From contig DAOUCA010000064.1 of the NCBI GenBank assembly GCA_034432375.1, positions 176,678-240,677 of the forward strand: a DNA stretch of 64,000 nt, in the 5' to 3' direction. Origin of the DNA: JAHBVH01 sp034432375 (GTDB lineage: Bacteria; Chloroflexota; Anaerolineae; Caldilineales; Caldilineaceae). Below the pieces are notes generated by a model. The model was not told where the DNA came from, made no database searches, and saw only the letters and a program-made list of their open reading frames with translations. Made by a program: the position numbers and the translations under genes. Shown here piece after piece: positions 52,244 through 63,808 of the stretch. Position 1 is the stretch's first letter. The number at the start of each line of letters is the position of its first letter.

Positions 52244-54109
52244 ATGGCAAAAGCGCAATCTGTCAATCAAAAAAATCTACCAGATGGAATCAATATGCTG
52301 CCAATTGATATTCGTGGCGGCGTCCATCACAATCTTCTCTCTTCAAATACCGTAACCTTTGTCCTATATGCTCCCTTTAAACCCTATGTGAGTCTAGTTG
52401 GCGATTTCAACAACTGGAATAGCCGTGCCAATCGGATGGTGACCGATGGGCGCGGCATCTGGTGGACGACCATTCCACACCCCGGTGAAACACGTTACGG
52501 CTACTATGTTGCCATCGACGAACAGTCTCACACTTGGGTTGGTGATCCCTACGCACAGCAGTTGGCATGGGACGGCGAGGGCCCGTGGGCCTATCTTCCC
52601 GCCAAGGCAGCGCCTTTCTCATGGACAGACCAACGGTGGCAGACACCGGCCTTGCGCGATCTCGTGATCTATGAGCTATGCGTACGTGATTTTGCCGGCT
52701 ATTGGCAAGCCAATCGGCCCCACCTTGGTACCTTTTCAGATCTCAGCGGCTATATCGACTATTTTGCAGAAATGGGGATCAACGCCGTTGAACTGATGCC
52801 GATTCAGGCCTTTCCTGGCGTTTCTAGTTGGGGCTACAATCCAGTTTTTTATTTCGCCCCGGCACAGAGTTATGGCACACCAGCGGATCTCAAGCACTTT
52901 GTCAACCACTGCCACAGTCGCGGTATTGCAGTTCTCTTAGATGTTGCCTTTAACCATGCGTGGGGCGACCATCCTTACTATCAGTATTATCCACCAATGT
53001 ATGGCCCCAACGGCGAATGGTTAACCAACTGGAATCCCTTTTTTCACCATACCCCCAGTGCCATTAACAGTTGGGGGGGGCTAGATTGGGATCACTTCAA
53101 ACCAGATGTGACGCGCTACTTCCAAGATATTGTTCGCTTCTGGCTTACGGAATATCATGTTGACGGTTTCCGCTTTGATTGGGTTGGTGGTGTCGATTAC
53201 GACAGTCGCAACCCACAAAACCCCGGCTTTGATCCCTATCATGGCATTAGCGCGATCTGTTGGGCCGCGCGGCAGACGAAAAAAGATTGCATCCTCATTG
53301 CCGAACATTGGCAACTCGATGGCACCAGCCCTGCCAAAACGACCGCAAAGCTGATCCATGAAACAGCAATGGATAGCTGCTGGAATGGTGATTTTCACCA
53401 TACTTTGGATGAACTACTGAATCAACGCTGGGCGTGGGAACAGAAAGATATTTACCGTGCGATTGGCGGCTTTCGCGAGCTAGGCTTCGCAGCGGCCACC
53501 CAAGTGGTTAATTACTCCTGTAGCCATGATGAAGTACGCCCAGAACATGAGATCATCTTTTACTCACAGCGCCATATTATCAGACCCCCTGACATAAGCG
53601 TACAAGAAATGGCAAGAGCGAAGGCATTGCTGGGGCTGGTTACACTCTTTGCTGCGCCTGGTGTCCCGATGCTCTATGCTGGCCAAGAGTTTGCCGAGGA
53701 CGCGCCACGCACAATCGATTTTCAGCCACTACACTGGGCAAAATTGCAAAACCAGCCCTATGCGGGTTATCTGACAACCGTCAAACGATTGATTCAAGCG
53801 CGGAACAGCCATAAGGCTTTGCGCAGCGATCATATTGCATTCTACGCCAATAATTTTGTACAGGAACAGATCGTGCGCTTCGACCGCATTGCATTTGATG
53901 ATGATGGGTCCACAATCATCGATTTTGTGAGCGTGGCACTGAACTTTAGCTCCACCAAAGTCAAAACGATGCTGAAGTTGCCTTGGCGCGGTCCATGGAC
54001 CGATGTGGTCGCCGATAAGCAATATCGGCCACGCACGGATCAGTGGCAAGGGGTACTAGCCCCTTGGCAAGCGGTCATGCTGATACCCTCAGTAACTGGG
54101 CGCCCGTAG
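52244..54109 (+). CDS. GH13 alpha-amylase-family enzyme with CBM48-like N-terminus
   Basis: 621 aa. N-terminal CBM48/isoamylase-N-like domain at about 30-115 (VTFVLYAPFKPYVSLVGDFN), then a GH13 barrel. Conserved regions: AVLLDVAFNHAWG, DGFRFDWVGG with nucleophile Asp312, ILIAEHW with acid Glu354, and YSCSHDE with Asp429. A C-terminal beta domain ends the protein. The arrangement is that of branching-enzyme/trehalohydrolase-like enzymes acting on alpha-1,4 glucans. Exact specificity cannot be assigned. Confidence 0.9.
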   Translation: MAKAQSVNQKNLPDGINMLPIDIRGGVHHNLLSSNTVTFVLYAPFKPYVSLVGDFNNWNSRANRMVTDGRGIWWTTIPHPGETRYGYYVAIDEQSHTWVGDPYAQQLAWDGEGPWAYLPAKAAPFSWTDQRWQTPALRDLVIYELCVRDFAGYWQANRPHLGTFSDLSGYIDYFAEMGINAVELMPIQAFPGVSSWGYNPVFYFAPAQSYGTPADLKHFVNHCHSRGIAVLLDVAFNHAWGDHPYYQYYPPMYGPNGEWLTNWNPFFHHTPSAINSWGGLDWDHFKPDVTRYFQDIVRFWLTEYHVDGFRFDWVGGVDYDSRNPQNPGFDPYHGISAICWAARQTKKDCILIAEHWQLDGTSPAKTTAKLIHETAMDSCWNGDFHHTLDELLNQRWAWEQKDIYRAIGGFRELGFAAATQVVNYSCSHDEVRPEHEIIFYSQRHIIRPPDISVQEMARAKALLGLVTLFAAPGVPMLYAGQEFAEDAPRTIDFQPLHWAKLQNQPYAGYLTTVKRLIQARNSHKALRSDHIAFYANNFVQEQIVRFDRIAFDDDGSTIIDFVSVALNFSSTKVKTMLKLPWRGPWTDVVADKQYRPRTDQWQGVLAPWQAVMLIPSVTGRP

Positions 54110-54375
54110 AGAGTGGTAGTTAAGGCTACTTGCATAAATGTTGCAACTCATCTGTCTCTATATTAAAATAAAGTTGTAGTACCTAGTGCTATCTGTAACC
54201 AACCCTCCCACAAGTTTGTTCAAGGCATGATACAATGCACAATGAACGCACAATATTTGTACAACCAGTATCATTCCTTACTATTCGTTGTTCGTACCTT
54301 TATTCTTTTTACTGCTGTTTTTGACAACAGCAATTTTTAGTAGGATTTCTTCTGTTTCTAAGCGAGGAGTAGTTT

Positions 54376-55059
54376 ATGGCCGCAGTACTTGCTCTACCAC
54401 GTACATCGATCGGCAAAAAAGCGATCATGGCCGTGACCGGGTTGTTCTATATTGGATTTGTGCTGATTCACATGTATGGCAACGTCAAAGTCTTTTTTGG
54501 CGCGCAATATTTTAATGAGTATGCCGAAGGGCTCCGAGGGTTTGGTGCACCACTGCTTGGGCATCTCCATTTCTTGTATATTATGCGCTTCTTAATGATT
54601 GCTGCCATTGCCCTCCATATTTGGGCGGCAGTGTCGCTAACCCGTCAATCCCAAGCGGCACGCGCCACAAAATATACAATGAAGCGCAGTCAAGCGGCTG
54701 ACTCTGCAGCACTGACCATGCGCTGGGGTGGTGTAACGATCTTCTTTTTTCTCATCTACCATTTGGCCCATTTCACTTGGGGCATTCCCGTCATCCATTC
54801 AACCTATACACCCGGTGATGCCTACGGCAACTTGGTCTATGGCTTTCAAAGCCCCATCAATGTGCTGATCTATCTGGTGGCGATGGTCGCTTTGGCCCTT
54901 CATCTCTATCACGGCACCTGGAGCCTCTTCCAAACATTGGGGCTGCTCAACCGTGATACCACTGGTGCAGTGCGCGGATTAGCCTGGGTCTTGGCACTTT
55001 TGATCCCGATTGGGTTTGCTACAGTTCCACTTGCGGTGTTGTTTGGCTTTGTTCTGTAG
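54376..55059 (+). CDS. sdhC: Succinate dehydrogenase cytochrome b558 subunit
   Basis: 227 aa, five TM helices, B. subtilis/Wolinella-type di-haem anchor: GLFYIGFVLIHMYGNVKVFF, GHLHFLYIMRFLMIAAIALH, FLIYHLAHFTWG, ALHLYHGTWSLFQTLG; the His residues in these helices ligate two b haems. Links succinate oxidation to menaquinone. GAGGAG lies ahead of the ATG. First gene of sdhCAB; the flavoprotein gene follows after 86 bases. Confidence 0.94.
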   Translation: MAAVLALPRTSIGKKAIMAVTGLFYIGFVLIHMYGNVKVFFGAQYFNEYAEGLRGFGAPLLGHLHFLYIMRFLMIAAIALHIWAAVSLTRQSQAARATKYTMKRSQAADSAALTMRWGGVTIFFFLIYHLAHFTWGIPVIHSTYTPGDAYGNLVYGFQSPINVLIYLVAMVALALHLYHGTWSLFQTLGLLNRDTTGAVRGLAWVLALLIPIGFATVPLAVLFGFVL

Positions 55060-55145
55060 AGTGGCTTGCTAATTGGGTATATTTGTTAGAAGACCCATTT
55101 ATTTATATTGATATCTGTACTGATTGAGCAATTGAGGAGTAATTG

Positions 55146-57110
<1,965 letters not shown>

Positions 57111-57318
57111 TCTGTACCATATAGGACTTATGCAGTTCATGGGTGACGTATGCAGTTTTTGCCATATCAAAGCCCCAAACTACCTAAGGCCATTCCAAAA
57201 TTTAACCTATCCACGAAGAGACACAAAGCATCGTCTTTTCTTTGCGTGTCTTCGTGCACTTGGTGGATCGGTTAATTCTTGAAATGGCCGAAGTCGTACA
57301 CCATAGAAAGCACAAATC
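57111..57318. repeat. MITE remnant plus CACGAAG hairpin between sdhA and sdhB
   Basis: A left-end copy of the MITE-like family starts at 57122 (TAGGACTTATGCAG) with its GCAGTTTTTGCCATATCAAA core, right end lost. It is followed by a CACGAAG-family hairpin at about 57189-57290, whose outer arms are GGCCATT... AACC and GGTTAATT... AAATGGCC. The pair interrupts the sdh operon. Confidence 0.65.
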
Positions 57319-58074
57319 ATGAAGTTACATCTGAAAATCTGGCGCCAAACGAGTGGCAAACAGCCAGGCCAGTTGGTTGATTACGAACTTGACGGCGTGA
57401 GCCCAGATTCGTCGTTTCTGGAAATGCTCGATCAACTCAACGAAAAGTTGCAAATGAGGGGTGAAGAGCCAGTTGCCTTTGACCATGATTGTCGCGAAGG
57501 CATCTGCGGCTCTTGTGGCATGATGATCAATGGCGTGGCCCACGGTCCCAAAAAAGCAGTTGCCACCTGTCAACTACACATGCGCTACTTTAAAGATGGG
57601 GATACCATTGTGGTCGAGCCCTGGCGCTCTACTGCCTTCCCGCTTATCAAAGACCTTGTTGTTAACCGCAGTGCCTTTGACCGTATTATTCAAGCCGGTG
57701 GCTATATATCGGTCTCGACCGGCAGCGCGCCCGATGCCAACGCGATCCCGGTCTCAAAAAAGGTTGCAGACCGCGCAATGGATGCCGCGGCATGTATCGG
57801 TTGTGGTGCCTGCGTCGCCGCTTGCCCCAACGGCTCCGCCATGCTTTTTACGGCAGCCAAAGTGGGCCATCTCAACTCACTGCCCCAGGGCAAGACAGAG
57901 CGCTATGATCGAGCGGTATTTATGGCGAAACAACATGATGCCGAGGGCTTTGGCAGTTGTACCAACATCCGTGAATGTGAAGCGGCTTGCCCCAAAGAGA
58001 TCAGCATCGACTTTATTGCACAATTTAACCGCGATCTCATTGCTGGCACCTTATCTGGTGCGGGAAAGCGTTAA
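57319..58074 (+). CDS. sdhB: Succinate dehydrogenase iron-sulfur subunit
   Basis: 251 aa. 2Fe-2S ligands in DHDCREGICGSCGMMING; the second half carries CIGCGACVAACPNGS and CTNIRECEAACPKEIS for the 4Fe-4S and 3Fe-4S clusters. It passes electrons from FAD to the haems of SdhC. Complete. Separated from sdhA by 208 bases of repeat DNA, while the next gene starts eight bases after its stop. Confidence 0.96.
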   Translation: MKLHLKIWRQTSGKQPGQLVDYELDGVSPDSSFLEMLDQLNEKLQMRGEEPVAFDHDCREGICGSCGMMINGVAHGPKKAVATCQLHMRYFKDGDTIVVEPWRSTAFPLIKDLVVNRSAFDRIIQAGGYISVSTGSAPDANAIPVSKKVADRAMDAAACIGCGACVAACPNGSAMLFTAAKVGHLNSLPQGKTERYDRAVFMAKQHDAEGFGSCTNIRECEAACPKEISIDFIAQFNRDLIAGTLSGAGKR

Positions 58075-58082
58075 ACCGATCA

Positions 58083-58493
58083 ATGGATGGCTTGATTGCC
58101 GGTGTGGTAAATGCCCATAGCATCTGGCGCTATGTCATTTTAATGATGACAGGGATCACGGTCGGCCGCATGTTTATGGGGTGGATGCGGCAAGATAGGT
58201 GGCGAACATTGGAGACACGCTTAGGTGCCTTTCTAGTTACCGCCGTTGATGTCGGAGTCGCCCTTGGCCTAGTGATATGGTTGCTGCAAGGTCGATGGGC
58301 CGGCGAGGATGTCCTGCGTAGTTGGCGTCATCCCGCCCTCATGCTCTTTGCCGCGCTCATTTTGCACTATGGCTGGTGGCGCGTGCGCCAAAGCCCTAAT
58401 GCTGCCCTACGCTACGGTCGCAGCCTCCTCTATTTTGCCATTGCGGGCATTATCTTGGTGGTGGGAATTTTTCAAATCCAGGGGTTGCTGTAG
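58083..58493 (+). CDS. Four-TM membrane protein after sdhB (paralogue of 37838)
   Basis: 136 aa, four TM helices. AHSIWRYVILMMTGITVGRM, WRTLETRLGAFLVTAVDVGV and RHPALMLFAALILHYGWWR align along the whole length with the protein at 37838, including three His. It begins eight bases after sdhB, so it is probably cotranscribed with sdhCAB and could serve the respiratory complex or quinone pool. Function unknown. Confidence 0.78.
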   Translation: MDGLIAGVVNAHSIWRYVILMMTGITVGRMFMGWMRQDRWRTLETRLGAFLVTAVDVGVALGLVIWLLQGRWAGEDVLRSWRHPALMLFAALILHYGWWRVRQSPNAALRYGRSLLYFAIAGIILVVGIFQIQGLL

Positions 58494-58503
58494 GTTAGAA
58501 ATA

Positions 58504-58561
58504 GCTCTGCTTTCTTTGGTCGGGGTACGGGATGCCGTACCCCGGCCAAAGAAAGCAGAGC
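58504..58561 (+). terminator. Long hairpin at the end of the sdh operon
   Basis: 27-bp arms with one mismatch (GCTCTGCTTTCTTTGG... ) around GATG, 11 bases after the stop; no T tract. Confidence 0.75.
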
Positions 58562-58640
58562 CAAGCCCTCTGTGCTTTTTCAACAGTGCTCAATCATCGC
58601 CCCAAAGTGCGCATTCACTCTCACTTTTTGGACTGAAAAT

Positions 58641-58669
58641 TTGGCTAATCTAGCTGGTCATGCTATAGT
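58641..58669 (+). promoter_or_regulatory. Promoter of the tRNA gene
   Basis: TTGGCT (58641-58646), 17 bases, TATAGT (58664-58669); about 68 bases upstream of the tRNA. Confidence 0.5.
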
Positions 58670-58736
58670 AAATAGCGTTGTGCACTCACGAAAATTCAGC
58701 ATTTGTGAAATGCAAAGTGAGTAGTCAACGCAATAT

Positions 58737-58811
<75 letters not shown>

Positions 58812-58844
58812 TACGACAACGCACAGCTTGAGTTGTTAGGATCG

Positions 58845-58894
58845 AAAAGCGGCTCGGTTACCCTTCCTAAGGGAATGGTAACCGAGCCGCTTTT
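58845..58894 (+). terminator. Terminator after tRNA-Gln
   Basis: AAAAGCGGCTCGGTTACC and its exact complement, inner CCCTT/AAGGG, ending TTTTGTTT. The A-rich 5' side could also end the minus-strand ATPase gene. Confidence 0.88.
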
Positions 58895-58948
58895 GTTTGG
58901 CTGAATTGTGACAGTTTAACCAGTCTAGTAGAGAAGGAAGCAGAATGG

Positions 58949-61012
58949 TTATACTCGGTCTAGCTCTATTTCCGCCTTAGTCGGGCGTCGTACGGTCAAC
59001 TCATTCCGATGGGCACGCAGTGGGGAAAGCGCACTGGCAATCCCCGTAAAGAGCCCAAGTTGTTTCAGAATAATGGTGGTAACCAGACCGAAGCTTGCGA
59101 AATAAACCCCACCAATACAGAGCACGCAGGGGCCAACAACAGCCCAGAAATTATTTCGCATATTGGTTTCATACTCTTTGGCGATGTCAAAAAGCTCCCC
59201 AAGCTCATCCAACCCACCATTCAGTAGAATAATTTGCGCAGCATCTTGCGCAACCGTGGAAGCACCGCTAAGTGAAATGGAAACTTGGGCCTTTGTCAAC
59301 GCAATCGAATCGTTGATGCCGTCGCCGATGTAACAGACTGTCTTCCCTTCGCTTTGCAACTGCTCAATCAATTCCGCCTTGTTCTGGGGCAATGTCTCGG
59401 CAAAGTAATGGTCGATGCCCAACTCAGCCGCCAATTTGCGGGTCGGTGTTTCATGGTCGCCAGAGATAATATAGGTGGATTGAATGCCCCGTGCGCGCAA
59501 ACCCTGCACGATCTCGCGCGCCTCGGGACGCACAGTCGCTTGCAATTCAATGGCACCAATCAGGGCATCTCCTACCGCAACCATCACCAACGAATGCCCT
59601 TGCTGATGGCACTGCTCTTGGATCGTATGGATCTCCTGCGGAATACCAATATCTTCCTTCTCAATAAAACGGCTGCTCCCCACCCGCACAAGCTGCTTAT
59701 CAATCGAGACTTTGAGACCATAGCCCACTTCGTATTGCGCTTCGTCAATCTGCAAGAAGGCCAAACCTTGCGCCTTGGCCTCTTCCACAATGGCCAGCGC
59801 AATAGGGTGGCGTTGCTTGCCCTCAGCCGTTGCGGCATAGGCGAGGATCTGCGCTGCCGTATAGCTACTACAGGGATGAACCGCCCGCACATGAGGCTGG
59901 TCCAGGGTCAACGTACCCGTTTTGTCAAAGACAACCGTATCCACCAGTGGTAACCGATCGAGCGCGTGTCCATCTTTTACAAGGATCCCTTTTTGCGACA
60001 AAATGCGGAAGAAGGTGAGCAGGCTAATCGGTGCCACCGCAGACATACGGAAGCCGACATGTGAGTTGATAACCGAGACCGCGGCCATCGGCCCCAGGAG
60101 CGGCAATGTAAGGCCACCAGCAATCAGGAAGGGAATTACCGTACGGTCGGCTAACTCTTCGGCCCGCAGTTGCATATCTGCTTTCACGTTAATCGTCTTA
60201 TTTAAGATCGCCCCAATTTGTGCCACGGTGGTCTCATCACCCGCCTTCTCCACTGCGATCTGGATCGTTCCCGCCAACACAACGGTCGAAGCAAAGATCT
60301 GGTCGCCCGCTTCTTTTTCAACTGGTTGCGCTTCACCGGTCAAGATGCGCTGATCAACCGAGGCAATACCATCGGCAACAATGCCATCAACCGGAATCAT
60401 TTCCCCAGTATGTACGATGACCAGATCGCCTTTTTGCAACGCTTCAACTGGTCGCTCTATTTCTAGACCATCTACCAACATCCAAACAGTGCTCGGCTGC
60501 TGTTTGAAGACATCAATAAACTCTTTTTGAGATTGACCGCGGATCTTCAACAACAGTTTGCGGCTGGCCACAAAGACAAAGCCGATCAAGTTACCAGGGA
60601 TGTAATAGCCCATGACCAAACAAGTCAACATGGTAAAGCTGGAGAGGGTGGAAATTGCAATTTTGCCGTTACGCAACGTGCGATAGGCATCCTTCAACTG
60701 TTCAAAGAGTTGATAAATGATAAAGGGGACACTGACGATCGCAATCGGTGGATAGAAAAAGGTACCAACAATGGCTGCGGTCAGCGACGCACCGGAGACA
60801 TACATCATGACATTGAGCACCTTTTCCGCATTTTTTACTTTGCGAATATCGCGCAACGCCGACTCTTGTTCAGACTTTGGTGCGGCCAGCACCTGCGATT
60901 GCGACTCTGGCAATAACGCGGCCATTAGTGATTTACGCGTCGAGCGCCGTTGGCGATAAACATTAGTCCCGATCAGTGCAGCACCGCCGACAGCGGCTAA
61001 TTCAAGGAACAT
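58949..61012 (-). CDS. P-type ATPase, P1B-like, without a CPC metal-site motif
   Basis: 687 aa from the ATG at 61012 (GGAG eight bases upstream; the open frame to 61132 is not used). Actuator TGE (ILTGEAQPVE), phosphorylation Asp363 in VVFDKTGTLT, HP locus (KQRHPIALAIVEEA), GDGINDSIAL hinge: all typical of P1B metal pumps. Two departures: no N-terminal HMA domain, and where the CPC/SPC motif of TM6 is expected the sequence reads VGFRMSAVAPISLLTF. The transported ion is therefore unclear. It is the last gene before the tRNA and lies after the FkbH-like gene. Confidence 0.88.
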   Translation of the reverse strand: MFLELAAVGGAALIGTNVYRQRRSTRKSLMAALLPESQSQVLAAPKSEQESALRDIRKVKNAEKVLNVMMYVSGASLTAAIVGTFFYPPIAIVSVPFIIYQLFEQLKDAYRTLRNGKIAISTLSSFTMLTCLVMGYYIPGNLIGFVFVASRKLLLKIRGQSQKEFIDVFKQQPSTVWMLVDGLEIERPVEALQKGDLVIVHTGEMIPVDGIVADGIASVDQRILTGEAQPVEKEAGDQIFASTVVLAGTIQIAVEKAGDETTVAQIGAILNKTINVKADMQLRAEELADRTVIPFLIAGGLTLPLLGPMAAVSVINSHVGFRMSAVAPISLLTFFRILSQKGILVKDGHALDRLPLVDTVVFDKTGTLTLDQPHVRAVHPCSSYTAAQILAYAATAEGKQRHPIALAIVEEAKAQGLAFLQIDEAQYEVGYGLKVSIDKQLVRVGSSRFIEKEDIGIPQEIHTIQEQCHQQGHSLVMVAVGDALIGAIELQATVRPEAREIVQGLRARGIQSTYIISGDHETPTRKLAAELGIDHYFAETLPQNKAELIEQLQSEGKTVCYIGDGINDSIALTKAQVSISLSGASTVAQDAAQIILLNGGLDELGELFDIAKEYETNMRNNFWAVVGPCVLCIGGVYFASFGLVTTIILKQLGLFTGIASALSPLRAHRNELTVRRPTKAEIELDRV

Positions 61013-61044
61013 AGAAGGACTCCGATCTCGGATTCTTATAGACC

Positions 61045-61088
61045 ATCCTGCCAAAGATGATCGGGAACCCGGCCATCTTTGACAGGAT
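61045..61088. terminator. Stem-loop between the FkbH-like and ATPase genes
   Basis: ATCCTGCCAAAGATG pairs with CATCTTTGACAGGAT at 14 of 15 bases, with CGGG/CCCG inside. No T tract on the minus strand. Confidence 0.55.
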
Positions 61089-61159
61089 AAATTTACACCT
61101 CTTCGAGAAAATTCGGGTGGGTTATCAGCCACCGGAGATTCGATTGAAGTGGTTTTACT

Positions 61160-62269
61160 TTAGAAAATTTGAACGGTCACATAGTCAGGGAAGGCAGGGA
61201 TCTCGGTTAGATCATGGTGCAGAAATTGCAACGTTCCCTCTTCCCGTACCACTTCAAAGCCGGCAAAATGATAGGTGATATTCATCAGCCGGTTGCGGTC
61301 CGTCGGCACAAATTCGGCTTGCAGTGCTACGCCATGGGCGCTCGCTTGCTGCATGATATGGGTCAAGAGGATTGAACCGACCCCGCGTGACATCACACGA
61401 CAGGACATCAAGAGCAACTTAATCGTCCACAACGATTCTGTACAAGCTAGCAATGCCAGGCCGATATTGCCATAAGTGCCATATTTATCATCCAAGCTGG
61501 TCATGAGCAGCTGGTGGTGAGGCGAGTGGCGAAACTGATTGAGTTCCGCATAGCTATAGGTATAGCCGGTGGCATTGAGCTGGTTGGTACGCACCGTTAA
61601 CTCTTCAGCACGCTGGAGATCTTCCTCTTGTGCCGGGAAGATACGTAGTACCATCCCCAGAGAGGCCAGAAATGCCTCTTGTGGGCCGGTAAACTCCGCT
61701 TCCGCAGCATTGCGCACCATATCGCTCAGGTACATCTGGCGGCGTTGCTTGGCATCGCGTGTGATGAATTCCGGCTTCATCTCAGGGCGATCGAGCAACG
61801 TCTCCAGGTCAACAGCATCGATACAACGGACCGCCGGCAGCGAGAAGTGAACCTCATCGCGCTCAAAGGGTTGGTCATCAATAAAGGCAACCGTGTCCAG
61901 CCCAATGTTGAGTGCGGCCACTATTTTTTCAATCGATGTCGCTTTGGAGTTCCAGTTGATCTGCGGATAGAGAAAATACTCTTCAAGACCAAATTGACGT
62001 AACGTTTGCATCGCCGCCGATGCTTCGTTTTTACTGGCAACCGATTGCAGAATACCCCGCTCATCCAATTCCTTAATCACATTGACCACATCCGGACGCA
62101 AGGTAACTCTTTCATCTTCCAACAAAACACCCTGCCAAATCGTGTTATCCAGATCCCAGACCACACATTTGACGCGCTTTGCCGTTGATTGATGCACCGT
62201 GTCCGCGTCAATTTTCTGTGCGAGTTGCTCGCGGTTTACAGCCGTGTTGAGCACAGCCATAGTACGCAT
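61160..62269 (-). CDS. FkbH-like HAD-IIIC protein
   Basis: 369 aa. HAD phosphatase fold with Asp39, Asp41 and Thr43 (VVWDLDNTIWQGVLLED), SVASKNEASAAMQTLRQFGL, WNSKATSIEKIVAALNIGLD and AFIDDQPFERDEV, then a C-terminal GNAT-like part (RTNQLNATGYTYS, LLMSCRVMSRGVGSILLTHI). FkbH proteins take glycerate from 1,3-bisphosphoglycerate and load it on a carrier protein. An acyl carrier protein gene 45 bases upstream fits that role. AAGGGA precedes the ATG. No polyketide synthase is in view, so the product is unknown. Confidence 0.9.
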   Translation of the reverse strand: MRTMAVLNTAVNREQLAQKIDADTVHQSTAKRVKCVVWDLDNTIWQGVLLEDERVTLRPDVVNVIKELDERGILQSVASKNEASAAMQTLRQFGLEEYFLYPQINWNSKATSIEKIVAALNIGLDTVAFIDDQPFERDEVHFSLPAVRCIDAVDLETLLDRPEMKPEFITRDAKQRRQMYLSDMVRNAAEAEFTGPQEAFLASLGMVLRIFPAQEEDLQRAEELTVRTNQLNATGYTYSYAELNQFRHSPHHQLLMTSLDDKYGTYGNIGLALLACTESLWTIKLLLMSCRVMSRGVGSILLTHIMQQASAHGVALQAEFVPTDRNRLMNITYHFAGFEVVREEGTLQFLHHDLTEIPAFPDYVTVQIF

Positions 62270-62313
62270 CTTTTAATCCCTTCTCTGGTCTTGCTATCAG
62301 ACGATCTCATCTA

Positions 62314-62559
62314 TCAGATCGCTATTTTATGTTCGATCAATGCGATCATCTGATCAATCGTGCGAAAATTATCAAGCTTCAAATCCCGGTTGGATAATTT
62401 TACACCGAATTGGCCCTCGATAAATAAGACCAATTGCATCGCAAACATGGAGGTGACAAAGCCAGCAGCAAAGATATCTTCATCGGCAGCAACGGTGTGG
62501 TTACGGATATGATCAGCCAAAAACAGGCTAATTTCTTGTCGGTATTCATCTTTTGTCAT
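62314..62559 (-). CDS. Acyl carrier protein
   Basis: 81 aa, a free-standing carrier domain. Ser37 in AAGFVTSMFAMQLVLFIEGQ is the likely phosphopantetheine site; the usual DSL is replaced by VTSM. The last helix (FRTIDQMIALIEHKI) is normal. Its neighbour is the FkbH-like gene, with which it would form a glyceryl-ACP pair. It follows the hydrolase gene by 15 bases, so these three are one transcript. It differs from primary-metabolism AcpP by its small acidic content and atypical motif. Confidence 0.9.
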   Translation of the reverse strand: MTKDEYRQEISLFLADHIRNHTVAADEDIFAAGFVTSMFAMQLVLFIEGQFGVKLSNRDLKLDNFRTIDQMIALIEHKIAI

Positions 62560-62574
62560 GGGTGTAACTTTCGT

Positions 62575-63525
62575 CTACTGAAAAAGCATACGATCGAGAA
62601 AAGCAATGGTTCGATCAAAGATACTCTGCCCGTTATCGGTCAGAAATTCAAAGATATCAATCGAATTAAAGCCATGTTTGCCACCCGCCACGGGAATAAA
62701 TTCAACGGGCACGCCGACGGCTTGGGCACGCGCCACGAGCGCTTCCCCATAGGAAATCGGCACCTCGACATCACCCGTGCCATGCACCACAAAGAGCGGT
62801 GCTTCGCCAGCTTCCAGAAAGAGCGGGCCATCATCGTCGACATCTTCATCATCAAGATTAAACGATCCCCAAAAGCCAAGGACCGCGGCAATCGGCGGGG
62901 CCTGAATGCCCAGATCATCCAAGGCATAGGCAACATGCAAACTATTGATAAAACCCGCCGACCCACCAAAGAGGATTAGCCGGGAGAGATCCAACGCGTA
63001 CTCGGCGGCTACGCTTTTCAGCCAATCGAGCGCCATCAACGTATCATCTAATGCAGCCACTTGACCCAGCCGAGCCAAGGGGCTTACCGCATCAATCATA
63101 GCTGCATTATTGAGGAAATCGAGAAAACGAATGCTATCCACCCCCTGCACCAATTTAGCGTACGCCTCTACCCTTGGGGAAGGGACAGGGATGGGGCCAA
63201 CCTTGTTCGTCGTCATAAAATCTGGGCCTGCCCCCAGCCGATAGCTAATTGATACAACAACATAACCGCGGACGGCGTAGGCATGGGCCGCTTTGACCAA
63301 ATTCGGGTCTTGCCGCGATCCCCGTAGAAATGCGCCACCATGCACCATCACAACCGTTGGCCTTGGTGCTGTGGGAGCAAGTGCCGGTTGATACAGATCC
63401 AAATAAAGCGCCGTGGTGGAGTTGCTCCCGCTATGATTCAGCGTTGCTTCACCATATTGAATACCATCTGTCACAACAACCTCATAGACAGGAGTTGCGC
63501 TTGGATACCCCATACGATCTTGCAT
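62575..63525 (-). CDS. Alpha/beta hydrolase (esterase/lipase-like)
   Basis: 316 aa. Oxyanion motif VMVHGGAFLRGS (residues 60-70), nucleophile Ser189 in LFGGSAGF, catalytic Asp in VVHGTGDVEVP and His in GGKHGFNSIDIF: the carboxylesterase/BD-FAE-like group. No signal peptide. Its C-terminus aligns closely with the truncated protein at 63809, so the two are tandem duplicates. Context with an FkbH-like protein and an ACP suggests acyl transfer or release from the carrier, which is inference. Confidence 0.9.
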   Translation of the reverse strand: MQDRMGYPSATPVYEVVVTDGIQYGEATLNHSGSNSTTALYLDLYQPALAPTAPRPTVVMVHGGAFLRGSRQDPNLVKAAHAYAVRGYVVVSISYRLGAGPDFMTTNKVGPIPVPSPRVEAYAKLVQGVDSIRFLDFLNNAAMIDAVSPLARLGQVAALDDTLMALDWLKSVAAEYALDLSRLILFGGSAGFINSLHVAYALDDLGIQAPPIAAVLGFWGSFNLDDEDVDDDGPLFLEAGEAPLFVVHGTGDVEVPISYGEALVARAQAVGVPVEFIPVAGGKHGFNSIDIFEFLTDNGQSIFDRTIAFLDRMLFQ

Positions 63526-63808
63526 TTTATTCCTTTTGTACGTTTAAAGATTGCGCCACTTACTGATCTCGGAGGCTACAGTTCGCTATATAAACCAAGA
63601 AGTGCCAAGTCTTGCCGTAACGATTCAGCTATTCTTTTGTAGACAACCCACTGAAAAGTGGCACGTAGCAGACTATTTTTACACAAGAGCCATGTGCCAC
63701 TTTTAAGGGATTTATCTGTTATACCTCGCTCTGAATAGGAACCGGAGTTTCTATAGCAAAAATTCCAATCCCCATTTCAACCGCAGTATAGCTGCTTTTG
63801 TACAGATT
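63526..63808. other. Gap between tandem hydrolase genes
   Basis: 283 bases. AAAAGTGGCAC/GTGCCACTTTT forms an 11-bp hairpin at about 63655-63704, and the second-family repeat is at 63720-63790. Nothing else seen. Confidence 0.6.
63720..63790. repeat. 71-bp hairpin repeat, second family (copy 2, inverted)
   Basis: Reads TATACCTCGCTCTGAATAGG... CATTTCAACCGCAGTATA, the inverse of the copy at 32533-32605, sharing CCGGAGTTTCTA. It is more diverged in its centre. Confidence 0.7.
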
